Part shown: piece by piece, positions 34,953 through 43,193 of the stretch
How the letters are laid out: the number at the start of each line of letters is the position of its first letter
How positions within the stretch are numbered: the stretch's first letter is position 1
From: Alphaproteobacteria bacterium
Lineage (GTDB): Bacteria > Pseudomonadota > Alphaproteobacteria > Thalassobaculales > Thalassobaculaceae
Direction of reading: 5' to 3'
NCBI GenBank assembly: GCA_024742605.1
Contig: JANSYC010000020.1
Coordinates: forward strand, 1 to 59,463
Length of the DNA stretch: 59,463 bases
The notes under the pieces: generated by a model
What the model saw: only the letters and a program-made list of their open reading frames with translations
The model's database searches: none
Told to the model about the DNA's origin: nothing
Position numbers and translations under genes: made by a program

Positions 34953-35672
34953 ATGCCGTCACGAGAGTCGTCAGCTACGGGCTACACCAGGCGGGACTGG
35001 GGCAGTCATCCGCCGCTGATCCATCCGGACTACAAGTCGACCGTACTGCGGGGGCCGACAAAGCCGCTGGTTCCGCTGCCGGCCGGTCTGACCGAGATGA
35101 CGGGGCCGGTCTACGGGCATGAGGCGCTGGCGCCGCACGACGCTGATCTGACCCGCAACGGTGCGCGGAACGGCGAGCCGGTGGGGGAGCGGATCATCAT
35201 CACGGGCCGGGTGCTGGACGAGCGGGGCCGGGCCGTCCCGAACGCTCTGATCGAGATCTGGCAGGCCAATGCGGCCGGCCGCTACGTCCATGCCGCCGAT
35301 CAGCACGCGGCGCCGCTGGACCCGAACTTCTTCGGCGGCGGCCGCTGCGTCACCGACCAGGACGGACGATACAGATTCTACACGATCAAGCCCGGCGCCT
35401 ATCCCTGGCCGAACCATTTCAACGCCTGGCGGCCGAACCACATTCACCTGTCGCTGTTCGGCACCGGTTTTCTGTCGCGCCTGGTGACCCAACTGTATTT
35501 TCCCGGAGATCCGCTTCTGGACCTGGACCCGATCTTCCTCGGGACACCGGCGGCGGCACGGGAGCGGCTCATTGCCAGGTTCTCGATCGACGCGACCGAG
35601 GAAGGCTTCGCGCTGGGCTACGAGTTCGACATCGTGCTGCGCGGCCCGCTGTCCACGCCGATGGAGGGCTGA
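34953..35672 (+). CDS. pcaH: Protocatechuate 3,4-dioxygenase, beta subunit
   Basis: Iron-binding subunit of the intradiol ring-cleaving enzyme that opens protocatechuate to 3-carboxy-cis,cis-muconate. 239 residues. The N-terminal dioxygenase region has HPDYKSTVLR. The Fe(III) ligands are recognisable as Tyr in AAGRYVHAAD, then Tyr and two His in YPWPNHFNAWRPNHIHLSLFG. ATG at 34953 follows GGGAGG; upstream in-frame ATGs add non-conserved sequence. pcaG follows after three bases. The other beta-ketoadipate genes (pcaB, C, D, I, J) are not in the window. Confidence 0.95.
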   Translation: MPSRESSATGYTRRDWGSHPPLIHPDYKSTVLRGPTKPLVPLPAGLTEMTGPVYGHEALAPHDADLTRNGARNGEPVGERIIITGRVLDERGRAVPNALIEIWQANAAGRYVHAADQHAAPLDPNFFGGGRCVTDQDGRYRFYTIKPGAYPWPNHFNAWRPNHIHLSLFGTGFLSRLVTQLYFPGDPLLDLDPIFLGTPAAARERLIARFSIDATEEGFALGYEFDIVLRGPLSTPMEG

Positions 35673-35675
35673 GCC

Positions 35676-36269
35676 ATGGCGGATTTCAAGCAAACCCCGT
35701 CCCAGACCGTCGGTCCGTATTTCGCCTACGGCCTGACCGCGAAGCAGTACGGCTATCCGCAGACTTCGATTGCCGAGGGCGTGCTCGCGGGCGACGACAC
35801 CGAGGGAGAACGGATCACCCTGATCGGCCGCGTGCTGGACGGGGAGGGCAAGCCGATCCCGGATGCGATGGTCGAGATCTGGCAGGCCGACGCCCAGGGC
35901 CGGTATGCCCATACGGCCGACCCGCGCGGCTCGAACTCGACCTTCGTCGGATTCGGCCGTCTCGGAACCGGCACCGACCCGCAGAACCGGTTCCTGTTCC
36001 AGACCGTGAAGCCGGGGGCGGTCGGAGACGGACAGGCGCCGCACATTACGCTGATCCTGTTCATGCGCGGCCTGCTGACCCATCTGTATACACGGGTGTA
36101 CTTCTCGGACGAGGCCGATGCGAACGCGGCGGATCCGGTGCTCGCGGCGGTATCAGAGGATCGGCGCGACACACTGGTTGCCGCCCGCGAGGACGGCGCG
36201 CAGGGCGTGGTGTACCGGATCGATATCCACATGCAGGGCCCTTGCGAGACCGTCTTCTTTGACGCCTAG
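35676..36269 (+). CDS. pcaG: Protocatechuate 3,4-dioxygenase, alpha subunit
   Basis: Structural partner of PcaH; forms the alpha-beta protomer of the dioxygenase. 197 residues, normal. It starts FKQTPSQTVGPYFAYGL, shares the VEIWQADAQGRYAHTAD core with PcaH, and has the APHITLILFMRGLLTHLYTRVYF segment in which the iron-ligand pattern of the beta subunit is lost, as expected for alpha. It starts three bases after the pcaH stop and is certainly co-transcribed. It is convergent with mnmC, with a 14-base gap. Confidence 0.95.
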   Translation: MADFKQTPSQTVGPYFAYGLTAKQYGYPQTSIAEGVLAGDDTEGERITLIGRVLDGEGKPIPDAMVEIWQADAQGRYAHTADPRGSNSTFVGFGRLGTGTDPQNRFLFQTVKPGAVGDGQAPHITLILFMRGLLTHLYTRVYFSDEADANAADPVLAAVSEDRRDTLVAAREDGAQGVVYRIDIHMQGPCETVFFDA

Positions 36270-36283
36270 ATGCGCGACTTGGC

Positions 36284-38194
36284 TTAGCCGTGGCCGGCTG
36301 TGCCCCGTTTGAGATCGCGGATCAGAAACCGGGCTGGATGAAGGGCCTCGGCCAGGGTCCGGTCGACCGGCAAGGGTTCGTCGAACATCAGGCTGGCCAG
36401 AAGTTCCGCCATGAGCGGCGCCGTGACCAATCCACGGGAGCCCAGTCCTGAGAGCACGAACAGCCCCGGTTTCAACGGAGCGAGACCTCCGGCGTGAACC
36501 GAGGCGTCCGTGCCGAGATGTGCGTAGGCGCTCCGGTAGCCGTCCGCCAGCGGCACCGGCCCCACCGCCGGAAGCTGATCCGGTGTCGACGCACGCAGGC
36601 TCGCCCGACCCGGGCCGGGGGCTGGCGAATCTTGGATTAATCTCTGAAGATGATCAGGCAATCCATTGAAATTACGTATATCGTCGTCAGAGAGTGCCGG
36701 TTGCGGCCAGAGGGTTGGATCGAATCCGCCGCGGTCGTAGGTGGCGCCCAAAGCGTGCACGCCGCCCTGCGCCGGTGCCAGATAGCCGCCATAGGTGATC
36801 ACGGATCTGAGCCGCAGGCTGGCGCGGGTTGCCGGCTGGGCGGTGAGCTGGCCGCGGACAGACACCATCGGCAAACCTTCCAGGAGCGGATGACCGACGG
36901 CGCCGGAGCCGAGCGCCAGCACCGTGCCCACGACCTCCGGCGGGATCGCGTCTCCGATCCCGTCCGAGCGTTCGGGCCTATGCCGGCCTGCCAGCCCGGC
37001 GACCCAATCGACCGGGGAGATCCATCCGCCGCGCGCATAGGCAATCGCCGGACGGTCGAGCGCCACGCCGGCCAGGCGGCTCGCCTCCGCCGCATCGACC
37101 AGGCGTCCACCGACCGCGTCCAGAGCTCCCGCCTCCGCCAACCTCAGCAGACGCTTGGCCGCGATCCCGTCAACCGCCAGCTCGATGGCGCCGCACGGAT
37201 TGTAGGGCACGCCCAGGCGGCCGATCTCGGCCAGGGCATGGCGGAAGGCGGCAGCCGACAGGGTGTCCGGCGGCGACGGGGCCACGGTCGGGCGGGGCAT
37301 CAGGATGCCAACCGGATTGCCGGAGGCTTCCGCCGCCAGCCCGTCCCGCCGGTCGACCCAGCGCACCTCCCGCCCGCGTCGGCGGAGCGCCCGCACCATC
37401 GACGCCCCGGCGATCCCGGCCCCCACGACCAGAATGGGTCCATTGGCGACGCGCGGTGGCGGCCGGAACCAGGGCGGGGTCCTGTCGCTGTCCGGGCCCG
37501 CGAAAGTTCCCGCGATGCACGACCATTTGCTGCCGAAACCAGGGCGCTTGCGGATCTCGAAACCGACGGCCTGAAGCTTTCGTCGGACATCGCCCGCAGC
37601 GGTGAAGGAGGCCAGACGGGCGCCCGGGCGGCTGAGCCGGGCGATCTGGGCGATCACCCCCTCGGACCACATCTCCGGGTTCTTGGCCGGCGCGAACCCG
37701 TCCAGAAACCAGGCGTCCATACGCCCGGAAATCCCGCGCAGCGCCTCTTCGGCCTCGCCGATGACCAGGGTCAGACAGATGCGGTCCCGGGGAAACCAGA
37801 TCCGGTGATGTCCGGGGCCGGGGCTCGGATAGCCGTCGACCAGTTGCCGGGCCAGCGGCGCCAGGTGCCGAAACGGTTTCAGGGCCTGTGCCAGCGCCCC
37901 GCGTCCGATCGGAAAGCCTTCGACCGAGACATAGTGAAGGATGCCGTCCGCCGGTCGCGTGTGCCGCCAGAGCTCCCAGGTCGCCAGGAAGTTCAGCCCG
38001 GTGCCAAACCCGGTTTCCCCGATGGCAAAGCTGTTGTGGTCGGCCCACGCGCTCGGCAGCTCGCAGCCCGCATGGAAAACATGTGCGGTCTCGGCCAGGC
38101 CGTTCTCGCGCGAGAAATAGACGTCGCCGAACCGCCCCGAGACGGGCGTTCCCTCGGTGAAGATCAGCTCCGGGTCGCCGGCGGGTCGGCGCAT
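36284..38194 (-). CDS. mnmC: Bifunctional tRNA mnm5s2U34 biosynthesis protein MnmC
   Basis: Completes the mnm5 group on wobble uridine 34: an FAD-dependent oxidase removes the carboxymethyl part of cmnm5U, then an SAM-dependent methyltransferase methylates nm5U. 636 residues, normal. Methyltransferase domain: about 1-240 with GETGFGTGLNFLATW and AWFLDGFAPAKNPEMW. Oxidoreductase domain: from about 250 with VVGAGIAGASMVRALRRRG and GLGSRGLVTAPLMAELLASL. ATG at 38194 is supported by GGAGGAC. One modified tRNA target would be tRNA-Glu(UUC), which lies in this window. A cluster of about 20 rare AT-ending codons occurs at 36626-36690. Confidence 0.95.
   Translation of the reverse strand: MRRPAGDPELIFTEGTPVSGRFGDVYFSRENGLAETAHVFHAGCELPSAWADHNSFAIGETGFGTGLNFLATWELWRHTRPADGILHYVSVEGFPIGRGALAQALKPFRHLAPLARQLVDGYPSPGPGHHRIWFPRDRICLTLVIGEAEEALRGISGRMDAWFLDGFAPAKNPEMWSEGVIAQIARLSRPGARLASFTAAGDVRRKLQAVGFEIRKRPGFGSKWSCIAGTFAGPDSDRTPPWFRPPPRVANGPILVVGAGIAGASMVRALRRRGREVRWVDRRDGLAAEASGNPVGILMPRPTVAPSPPDTLSAAAFRHALAEIGRLGVPYNPCGAIELAVDGIAAKRLLRLAEAGALDAVGGRLVDAAEASRLAGVALDRPAIAYARGGWISPVDWVAGLAGRHRPERSDGIGDAIPPEVVGTVLALGSGAVGHPLLEGLPMVSVRGQLTAQPATRASLRLRSVITYGGYLAPAQGGVHALGATYDRGGFDPTLWPQPALSDDDIRNFNGLPDHLQRLIQDSPAPGPGRASLRASTPDQLPAVGPVPLADGYRSAYAHLGTDASVHAGGLAPLKPGLFVLSGLGSRGLVTAPLMAELLASLMFDEPLPVDRTLAEALHPARFLIRDLKRGTAGHG
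36626..36690 (-). other. Rare-codon island inside mnmC
   Basis: About 20 consecutive codons around residues 502-522 use AT-rich synonyms (ATA, CGT, AAT, GGA, TTG, CCT, CTT, AGA, TTA), while the flanking codons of the same gene end almost always in G or C. The reading frame and the protein are intact. Confidence 0.7.
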
Positions 38195-38316
38195 GGGGTC
38201 GTCCTCCAAACTGCGGCCCGCCATTGTCAGGGTCACGACGGCGCGCTATGGCTGCGAAAACATTATGCGAATTGCAAGCACGAAGATCTTGATGGGATCC
38301 ACAGGGAGCAGATTTC

Positions 38317-38574
38317 ATGGCCGATGACGGGGATCGCGAACCGCCAATTCTTCCGGATGATGAGCAGAAGCGGGTCGCCTTGAAGCTGATGCTGGAGGCC
38401 TGGGACGAAGCCGTGGCCCAAGGGGCATCGCCTGAAATGGTCGCTTCGTCCGCGATCTTCGCAGCTCTGACCGATATGATCGATACCTATGGCGAGAGCA
38501 CGGTGGCCGATATGGTCGCCGAATGGCCGGAGCGGATTCGCGACGGGGAATTCACGCTCAAGGATGGGGACTGA
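38317..38574 (+). CDS. Small conserved-looking protein, unknown function
   Basis: 85 residues, acidic, soluble, mostly helical: VALKLMLEAWDEAVAQGASPEMVASSAIFAALTDMIDTYGESTVADMVAEWPERIRDGEFTL. ATG at 38317 has GGGAG ten bases upstream. The stop is two bases before the ATG of the SDR gene, so the two are co-transcribed and probably coupled. The sequence has no known catalytic motif. A role as a small partner protein is only a guess from context. Confidence 0.7.
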   Translation: MADDGDREPPILPDDEQKRVALKLMLEAWDEAVAQGASPEMVASSAIFAALTDMIDTYGESTVADMVAEWPERIRDGEFTLKDGD

Positions 38575-38576
38575 TC

Positions 38577-39314
38577 ATGGTGGCGGGGGAGCATATCGGA
38601 CGTACAGCGGTGGTGACCGGCGCCGCTCGCGGGATCGGCTTGGCGGTCGCACGGCGGCTGGCGGCGCTTGGCGCCCATGTGGTTCTGGTCGACCGCGATG
38701 AGGCGGCGCTGGCGGCGGCCGCCGAAAGCCTTTCGGGCGCGCGGGTGTCGACGCTTGCGCTGGACGTCGGAGATGAGGCTGCGGTCGCCCGGGCCATCGG
38801 TGGATTGGATTCCGTCCACATGCTGGTCAATTCGGCGGGCATCGCCGGGCCGACGGTGCCTGTGACGGAATACCCGTTGGCCGATTTCGAGGCGGTGATG
38901 CGGGTCAACCTGACCGGTACGTTTCTGTTCTGCAAGCACGCGGCTCCGAAGATGGCGGCGGCGGGCTGGGGTCGGATCGTCAACATCGCCAGCCTGGCGG
39001 GCAAGGAAGGCACCCCGAACGCGCCGATCTATTCCGCGTCCAAGGCGGCGGTGATCGGGCTGACCAAGGCGTTGGGCAAGGAGTTGGCAGGCACCGGTGT
39101 GCTCGCGAATGCCGTGGCGCCGGCAGCTCTCGATACCGATATGGTCAAGAACATGTCGGATGCCCATGTCGAGATCATGTTGAACAAGAGCCCGCTCAGG
39201 CGTCTGGGCTCTGCCGATGAATGCGCCGCCATGGTGCAGTGGCTGTGCTCCGGGGAGTGTTCGTTCTCGACCGGTGCCGTGTTCGATCTCTCGGGCGGCC
39301 GCGCGACCTATTGA
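38577..39314 (+). CDS. SDR family oxidoreductase (3-oxoacyl-ACP-reductase-like)
   Basis: NAD(P)-dependent reductase, 245 residues. TGAARGIG lies at about 14-21, the catalytic triad follows in NIASLAGKEG...IYSASKAAVIGLTKALGKEL, and the C-terminus has SFSTGAVFDLSGGRATY. It resembles FabG and sugar or 3-ketoacyl reductases. ATG at 38577 follows GGATGGGGA and lies two bases after the 85-residue gene. The 3' end overlaps the convergent PfkB kinase gene by seven bases. The substrate is unknown. Confidence 0.93.
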   Translation: MVAGEHIGRTAVVTGAARGIGLAVARRLAALGAHVVLVDRDEAALAAAAESLSGARVSTLALDVGDEAAVARAIGGLDSVHMLVNSAGIAGPTVPVTEYPLADFEAVMRVNLTGTFLFCKHAAPKMAAAGWGRIVNIASLAGKEGTPNAPIYSASKAAVIGLTKALGKELAGTGVLANAVAPAALDTDMVKNMSDAHVEIMLNKSPLRRLGSADECAAMVQWLCSGECSFSTGAVFDLSGGRATY

Positions 39315-40351
39315 TCCGCCTCCAAGGCATCCAACCGCAGCAAGCCGGTCTGGGTGTCGATGAAGCTGACCACCGAGGCGGCGTTTCGCGCCGCCAGTCT
39401 GGCAGCGTCGGCGATCGGCAGGCCGCGGACCAAGCTTCCGGCCAAGGTTGAGGCGAAGGCATCCCCGGCCCCGGCGGTTCCGACCACCTCGACTTTCAGC
39501 GTTGGTTCGAAATGGACCCCGTTCTGGGCATCGGACAGATACGCCCCGTCGCCACCCATGGTCACGGCCACGAAGCGGGGACCGTGATTGTGGACGCGCT
39601 TGAAATAGTCCTCGAGCGGCAGATGGAAGCCCTCGATGGCCAATTCCGGAAGCGGGCCCTGGTCCTGCGACTGAACATGGCGTCTGTCCCAGCCCATGCG
39701 GTCGACCAGAGTGGGCACCAGAGCCCGCGCCTCGTCGAAGTTACAGGTGAACAAATCGGCGTTCCGCAGATTGTCGAAGAAATCCGTCGTCCTCCGGGTC
39801 AGCTGCAGGATGCCGGGATTGACCGCGACGAAGGCCCCGGCCGCCTTGGCACGGGCGAGAATGTCCGGAAACCGTTCGACCGAGGCGTTGCTGAGATTCG
39901 TCACGTAGACCAGATCCGCGCCGGTAAAGGCCTCCGCCGGCACATCGGCATCCTCCAGGGTGCGATTGGCCCCACGATGGGTGAAGATCGCCGCGTTTCT
40001 GTCGTGGGAGGCGATCATGACCGAGACTGCGGTGGTCTCTGTTGCGCTGTGCCGGACCAGCCCGGTGTCGATCCCTTCCTCGCGCAGGCGGCTGAGGATG
40101 GTCTCGGCATCCGGATCGGACCCGAGCTTGACCAGGGCCGCCACCTGGAATCCCTGACGGCTGAGCGACACCGCCGCGTTGACGGCGCCTCCGCCGGTCT
40201 GCCGGACCACCGAGCGGGCGTCCACCTTCTTGCCCGGTTCCAGGAGCAGGAACGAGGTGTGACGGTTCTGCAGCGTCATGCGTTCAATATCGGCGCTGGG
40301 GACGGTCGCGATGACATCGACGGTGGCGGAGCCGACGGTGATGGCTTTCAT
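39308..40351 (-). CDS. PfkB-family carbohydrate kinase
   Basis: ATP-dependent kinase of the ribokinase fold, 347 residues. N-terminal strand KAITVGSATVDVIATV; the di-glycine region RQTGGGAVNAAVSLSRQG; the C-terminal anion-hole motif GTAGAGDAFASTLAGSLVRG with the catalytic Asp. Substrates in the family range from ribose and fructose to nucleosides. The upstream neighbour on the same strand is a PrpF-like isomerase (32-base gap), so the two may be co-transcribed, though no shared pathway is obvious. Confidence 0.92.
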   Translation of the reverse strand: MKAITVGSATVDVIATVPSADIERMTLQNRHTSFLLLEPGKKVDARSVVRQTGGGAVNAAVSLSRQGFQVAALVKLGSDPDAETILSRLREEGIDTGLVRHSATETTAVSVMIASHDRNAAIFTHRGANRTLEDADVPAEAFTGADLVYVTNLSNASVERFPDILARAKAAGAFVAVNPGILQLTRRTTDFFDNLRNADLFTCNFDEARALVPTLVDRMGWDRRHVQSQDQGPLPELAIEGFHLPLEDYFKRVHNHGPRFVAVTMGGDGAYLSDAQNGVHFEPTLKVEVVGTAGAGDAFASTLAGSLVRGLPIADAARLAARNAASVVSFIDTQTGLLRLDALEADQ

Positions 40352-40383
40352 GGGGCGGCTACCTTTGAAACGGAGTACGAATA

Positions 40384-41526
40384 TTAGATATAGGGAAGGG
40401 TCACTGCACCTTCCATCAAACGTCTCTGGGTCCGGAAGACAGTGACCTTCTCGGCCTGCCAGTGCCCCGTCGCATCCTTGGATGCGCTGGCCGCGACCGG
40501 CAGGGTGCCGGACGGCGAGCCGATGCGGATCTCGGCTCCGGCTGTGCGCGCGCCGACGATCGCGCCGGGAACACTATCCGGAACCTGACAGGCGGCGGCC
40601 AGGCACATGGCACCGGTCCCGGTCACCGCCTTGTGCACCCGTTCCATGGAGACGATACGGATCGCAATGTCATGCGCCTGGCCCTCGATCCGGGTGTCGC
40701 TGATGGTGGTGTAGGCGGCGGCAGGCGAGACGATGGCGATCTTCGGCGTCGAAAGCGGCACTTCGGCCGGGCTCGTGCCCAGCCCCATCCGGACCCCGGC
40801 CGCCCGGCGGATCTCGTCCATTTGCGCCATGAAGGCGGTATCCGCCTCCAGTGCGTCGGGCGATTCCGTGCCGGTCTTGCCCAGATCGGCGGCGCGCACA
40901 AAGGCGACCGGGCTGGTGGCGTCGACCAGGGACGCCTCGATCGCGGCGCCGCCGGAAAGATCAAGGGTATCGACGGGCTTGCCGGAGGGCAGAAAGGCAC
41001 CGGTCAGAGCCCCGCCCGGATTCACGTAGTCGAGGGTCACCAGGGCGCCGGTGCCGGAGACACCGGACATGGCGTAATCTCCGGTCTCGACCGCAATTCC
41101 ATCCCGGACCGGAAAGCGCGCGTGGTAAATCTTCGCGGTGTTGGTGTTATAGACCCGCACCAGCGCTTCGCCGTCCGCACAGGTGACCAGCCCCTCCTCG
41201 ACGGCGAACGGGCCGACCGCGGAGGACAGGTTTCCGCAGGTCTGGCTGTAGTCGGCGATCGGTTTGTCGACCGTGACCTGCACAAAGGTGTAGTCGATAT
41301 CGGCGTCGGGCCGGTCCGAGGGCGCCAGAATCACCACCTTGGAGACCGAGGACAGCCCCCCGCCCATTCCGTTCAGCTGTCTGCCATAGGGATCCGGGCT
41401 GCCGATCACCTGCAGAAAGATCTCGTCCCGCACGGCCCGGTCCTTCGGCAGATCGGCTTCCTTGAAGAACACACCCTTGCTGGTCCCGCCTCGGATGAAG
41501 ACGGCGGGGATCTTTCGACGGGTCAT
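40384..41526 (-). CDS. PrpF-family cis-trans isomerase / tautomerase
   Basis: 380 residues, of the DUF453/PrpF fold (two diaminopimelate-epimerase-like domains). The start KIPAVFIRGGTSKGVFFKEADLP is the family hallmark; FVQVTVDKPIADYSQTCGNLSSAVGPFAVEEG and MERVHKAVTGTGAMCLAAACQ are further signatures. Members isomerise 2-methylaconitate or tautomerise 4-oxalomesaconate in aromatic-acid degradation. No methylcitrate genes are nearby, so a tautomerase for protocatechuate or gallate-like compounds is an equally good guess. ATG follows CCGGAG. Confidence 0.9.
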   Translation of the reverse strand: MTRRKIPAVFIRGGTSKGVFFKEADLPKDRAVRDEIFLQVIGSPDPYGRQLNGMGGGLSSVSKVVILAPSDRPDADIDYTFVQVTVDKPIADYSQTCGNLSSAVGPFAVEEGLVTCADGEALVRVYNTNTAKIYHARFPVRDGIAVETGDYAMSGVSGTGALVTLDYVNPGGALTGAFLPSGKPVDTLDLSGGAAIEASLVDATSPVAFVRAADLGKTGTESPDALEADTAFMAQMDEIRRAAGVRMGLGTSPAEVPLSTPKIAIVSPAAAYTTISDTRIEGQAHDIAIRIVSMERVHKAVTGTGAMCLAAACQVPDSVPGAIVGARTAGAEIRIGSPSGTLPVAASASKDATGHWQAEKVTVFRTQRRLMEGAVTLPYI

Positions 41527-41557
41527 GTGCGGCTCCGGGTGTGCGAGGCGTTGGGGG

Positions 41558-41644
41558 TCATGTCAGCATGTCTACAATCATGAACAGGCTGGCGAGCAGC
41601 AGCAGAACCGTGAATACGATCAGGGCCTTGATACCGCCCGACAT
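41558..41644 (-). CDS. 28-residue single-helix membrane peptide coupled to cueR
   Basis: The reading frame encodes MSGGIKALIVFTVLLLLASL followed by FMIVDMLT and a TGA stop. It has one hydrophobic helix of about 17-19 residues, a Lys at the cytosolic side and an Asp near the other end. Its ATG overlaps the TGA of cueR in TGATG (41646-41642), the classic arrangement for termination-reinitiation. It has no ribosome-binding site of its own beyond sequence inside cueR. Being downstream of a copper regulator it could modulate copper transport, as small regulatory membrane peptides do for other pumps, but this is inference. Confidence 0.6.
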   Translation of the reverse strand: MSGGIKALIVFTVLLLLASLFMIVDMLT

Positions 41645-42048
41645 CACACGTTCCCCGAATCCGTTCCCGCCAGACCGCTGAGGATCGGGCAGTCGGGGCG
41701 GGAATCCCCCGAACAGGTCTCGACCAGATCGGACAGCACCCGGCGCAGGCTCTCCAGCTCATCGATCTTGCGCACGATCTCCGCCAGATGGGCCTGGGCG
41801 AGGGCCTTCACGTCCGCGCTCGTCCGGTCGCGGTCTTCGTAGAGCGACAGCAGGGCGCGACAGTCCTTGATGGTGAAGCCGAGAGATCGCGCGCGCTGCA
41901 GAAAACTCAGCTTGTGGACATCGCTCTCGGCGAAGGCGCGATACCCGTTGGCACCGCGGCCCGAGGGCCGGATCAGATCGATCTCATCGTAATACCGGAT
42001 TGTTTTCGCCGGCACGCCGGAGCGCGCGGCCGCTTCTCCGATGTTCAT
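41644..42048 (-). CDS. cueR: Cu(I)-responsive MerR-family regulator CueR
   Basis: Copper sensor that activates copper-export genes by untwisting promoters with 19-base spacers. 134 residues. The winged helix-turn-helix begins MNIGEAAARSGVPAKTIRYYDEIDLI, then the dimerisation helix, then the metal loop with Cys112 and Cys120 (TCSGDSRPDCPIL), exactly the C-x7-C of CueR. ATG has GGAG upstream. A fitting operator sits in front of copA, about 9.5 kb away, while no such site is seen before cueR itself. The stop overlaps the start of a 28-residue membrane peptide. Confidence 0.95.
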   Translation of the reverse strand: MNIGEAAARSGVPAKTIRYYDEIDLIRPSGRGANGYRAFAESDVHKLSFLQRARSLGFTIKDCRALLSLYEDRDRTSADVKALAQAHLAEIVRKIDELESLRRVLSDLVETCSGDSRPDCPILSGLAGTDSGNV

Positions 42049-42108
42049 GGCAACTCCACCCGTTTGAATGTCCTGCTGTCGGAACGATAACCCGGCCCGC
42101 CGGCTCGG

Positions 42109-43029
42109 TCACCGTCGGACCAGCAGCACCTGTTCCTCCGCCAGTCCGATCTTGGCCGGCAGATGGGTCACCACGTCGCCATCCGCCTGGACCGGGTCCG
42201 CCGCAGCGCCGTCCAGGGTCGAGGTCAGGCCGTCATCGGCGTCGATCGTGATGTCGCGGCCGGCGACCACTTTGTAGTCGGCCATACCGGACAGTCGGCC
42301 GGTGATCATGCCGAGACCATAGCGGATAACGGACATCCGGCCGGGTGTGAGATACAGGCAGACGTGGAGTTCCGGAGTGTCCAGGCTCGCGTTCGGCGCG
42401 ATCAGGAACGGTCCGGCATAGTGTCCGGCATTGGTCACCACGGCCGAGGCGGCATGATAGACGGTTCCGTCGACCACCACCCGGTAGCGGCGCGGAAAAT
42501 ACGCGATCCACCGGTCTACCGTGACCTTCACATAGGCGCCCTTGCGGAATACCGCCTTGCTGCGCCTGTCGATCCGCTCGCAGACCTCGGCATCGATGCC
42601 GATCCCGGCCATCAGGATGAACAGGCGCCCGTTCACCCGCCCGGTATAGGCGGGCCGCGCGGTCCCCTCCAGGATCACCCCTGCCAGGGCGCCGGGGTCC
42701 TTCGGCAGGTGCAGTTCGTAGGCCAGCACGTTCGCGGTGCCCAAGGGGAGGAAGGCAACCGGCATGAGCGCGCCGTCGAGCCCGTTGATCACGTCGTTGA
42801 AGGTGCCGTCGCCTCCGGCCACAACCAGCCGGGTCGGGGCGTTCTCGCCGCCGCCGGCCCAGGCTTCCGCCGCCGCCCGCGCGAACACGGCCGCGTCCCC
42901 GGGCGTCCGCACGTGCTGGATCTCGGTCTCTGCGCCGTGATCGTGCAGGTGTGCCAGAACCGCTTCGAACCGTCTCGCCCTGCGGCCGCCTCGGATATTC
43001 GCGATGATCAGCAGGCGCGGCGCAGGCAT
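42109..43029 (-). CDS. Diacylglycerol-kinase-family (YegS-like) lipid kinase
   Basis: 306 residues. The DAGK catalytic domain (about 3-130) shows the nucleotide motif VVAGGDGTFNDVINGL and LPLGTANVLAYEL; a C-terminal YegS-type beta-sandwich follows with YFPRRYRVVVDG and GHYAGPFLIAPNASL. These enzymes phosphorylate diacylglycerol or phosphatidylglycerol-type lipids or sphingoid bases. It lies 60 bases upstream of cueR on the same strand and may be transcribed with it. The exact lipid substrate is not known. Confidence 0.92.
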   Translation of the reverse strand: MPAPRLLIIANIRGGRRARRFEAVLAHLHDHGAETEIQHVRTPGDAAVFARAAAEAWAGGGENAPTRLVVAGGDGTFNDVINGLDGALMPVAFLPLGTANVLAYELHLPKDPGALAGVILEGTARPAYTGRVNGRLFILMAGIGIDAEVCERIDRRSKAVFRKGAYVKVTVDRWIAYFPRRYRVVVDGTVYHAASAVVTNAGHYAGPFLIAPNASLDTPELHVCLYLTPGRMSVIRYGLGMITGRLSGMADYKVVAGRDITIDADDGLTSTLDGAAADPVQADGDVVTHLPAKIGLAEEQVLLVRR

Positions 43030-43193
43030 AAGAGCGTCTTTCGGAACTGGAGGCGCGAACTCCGGCGCACCGGAGTGTCATCGTCTTGTAACGGTTCGGG
43101 GAGGGTCGGGGAATGGGGGGTGTCGAGGGCACCGTTTGCCAGGTGCGGGAGAGATGCTATTTCACGAGCTCGAAATCCAAGGGAGTGTGTCCG

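Noticed and set aside
36650-38383. A 577-codon open frame antisense to mnmC
   Set aside because: Shadow frame; Arg/Gln/Gly-rich without domain or start signal.
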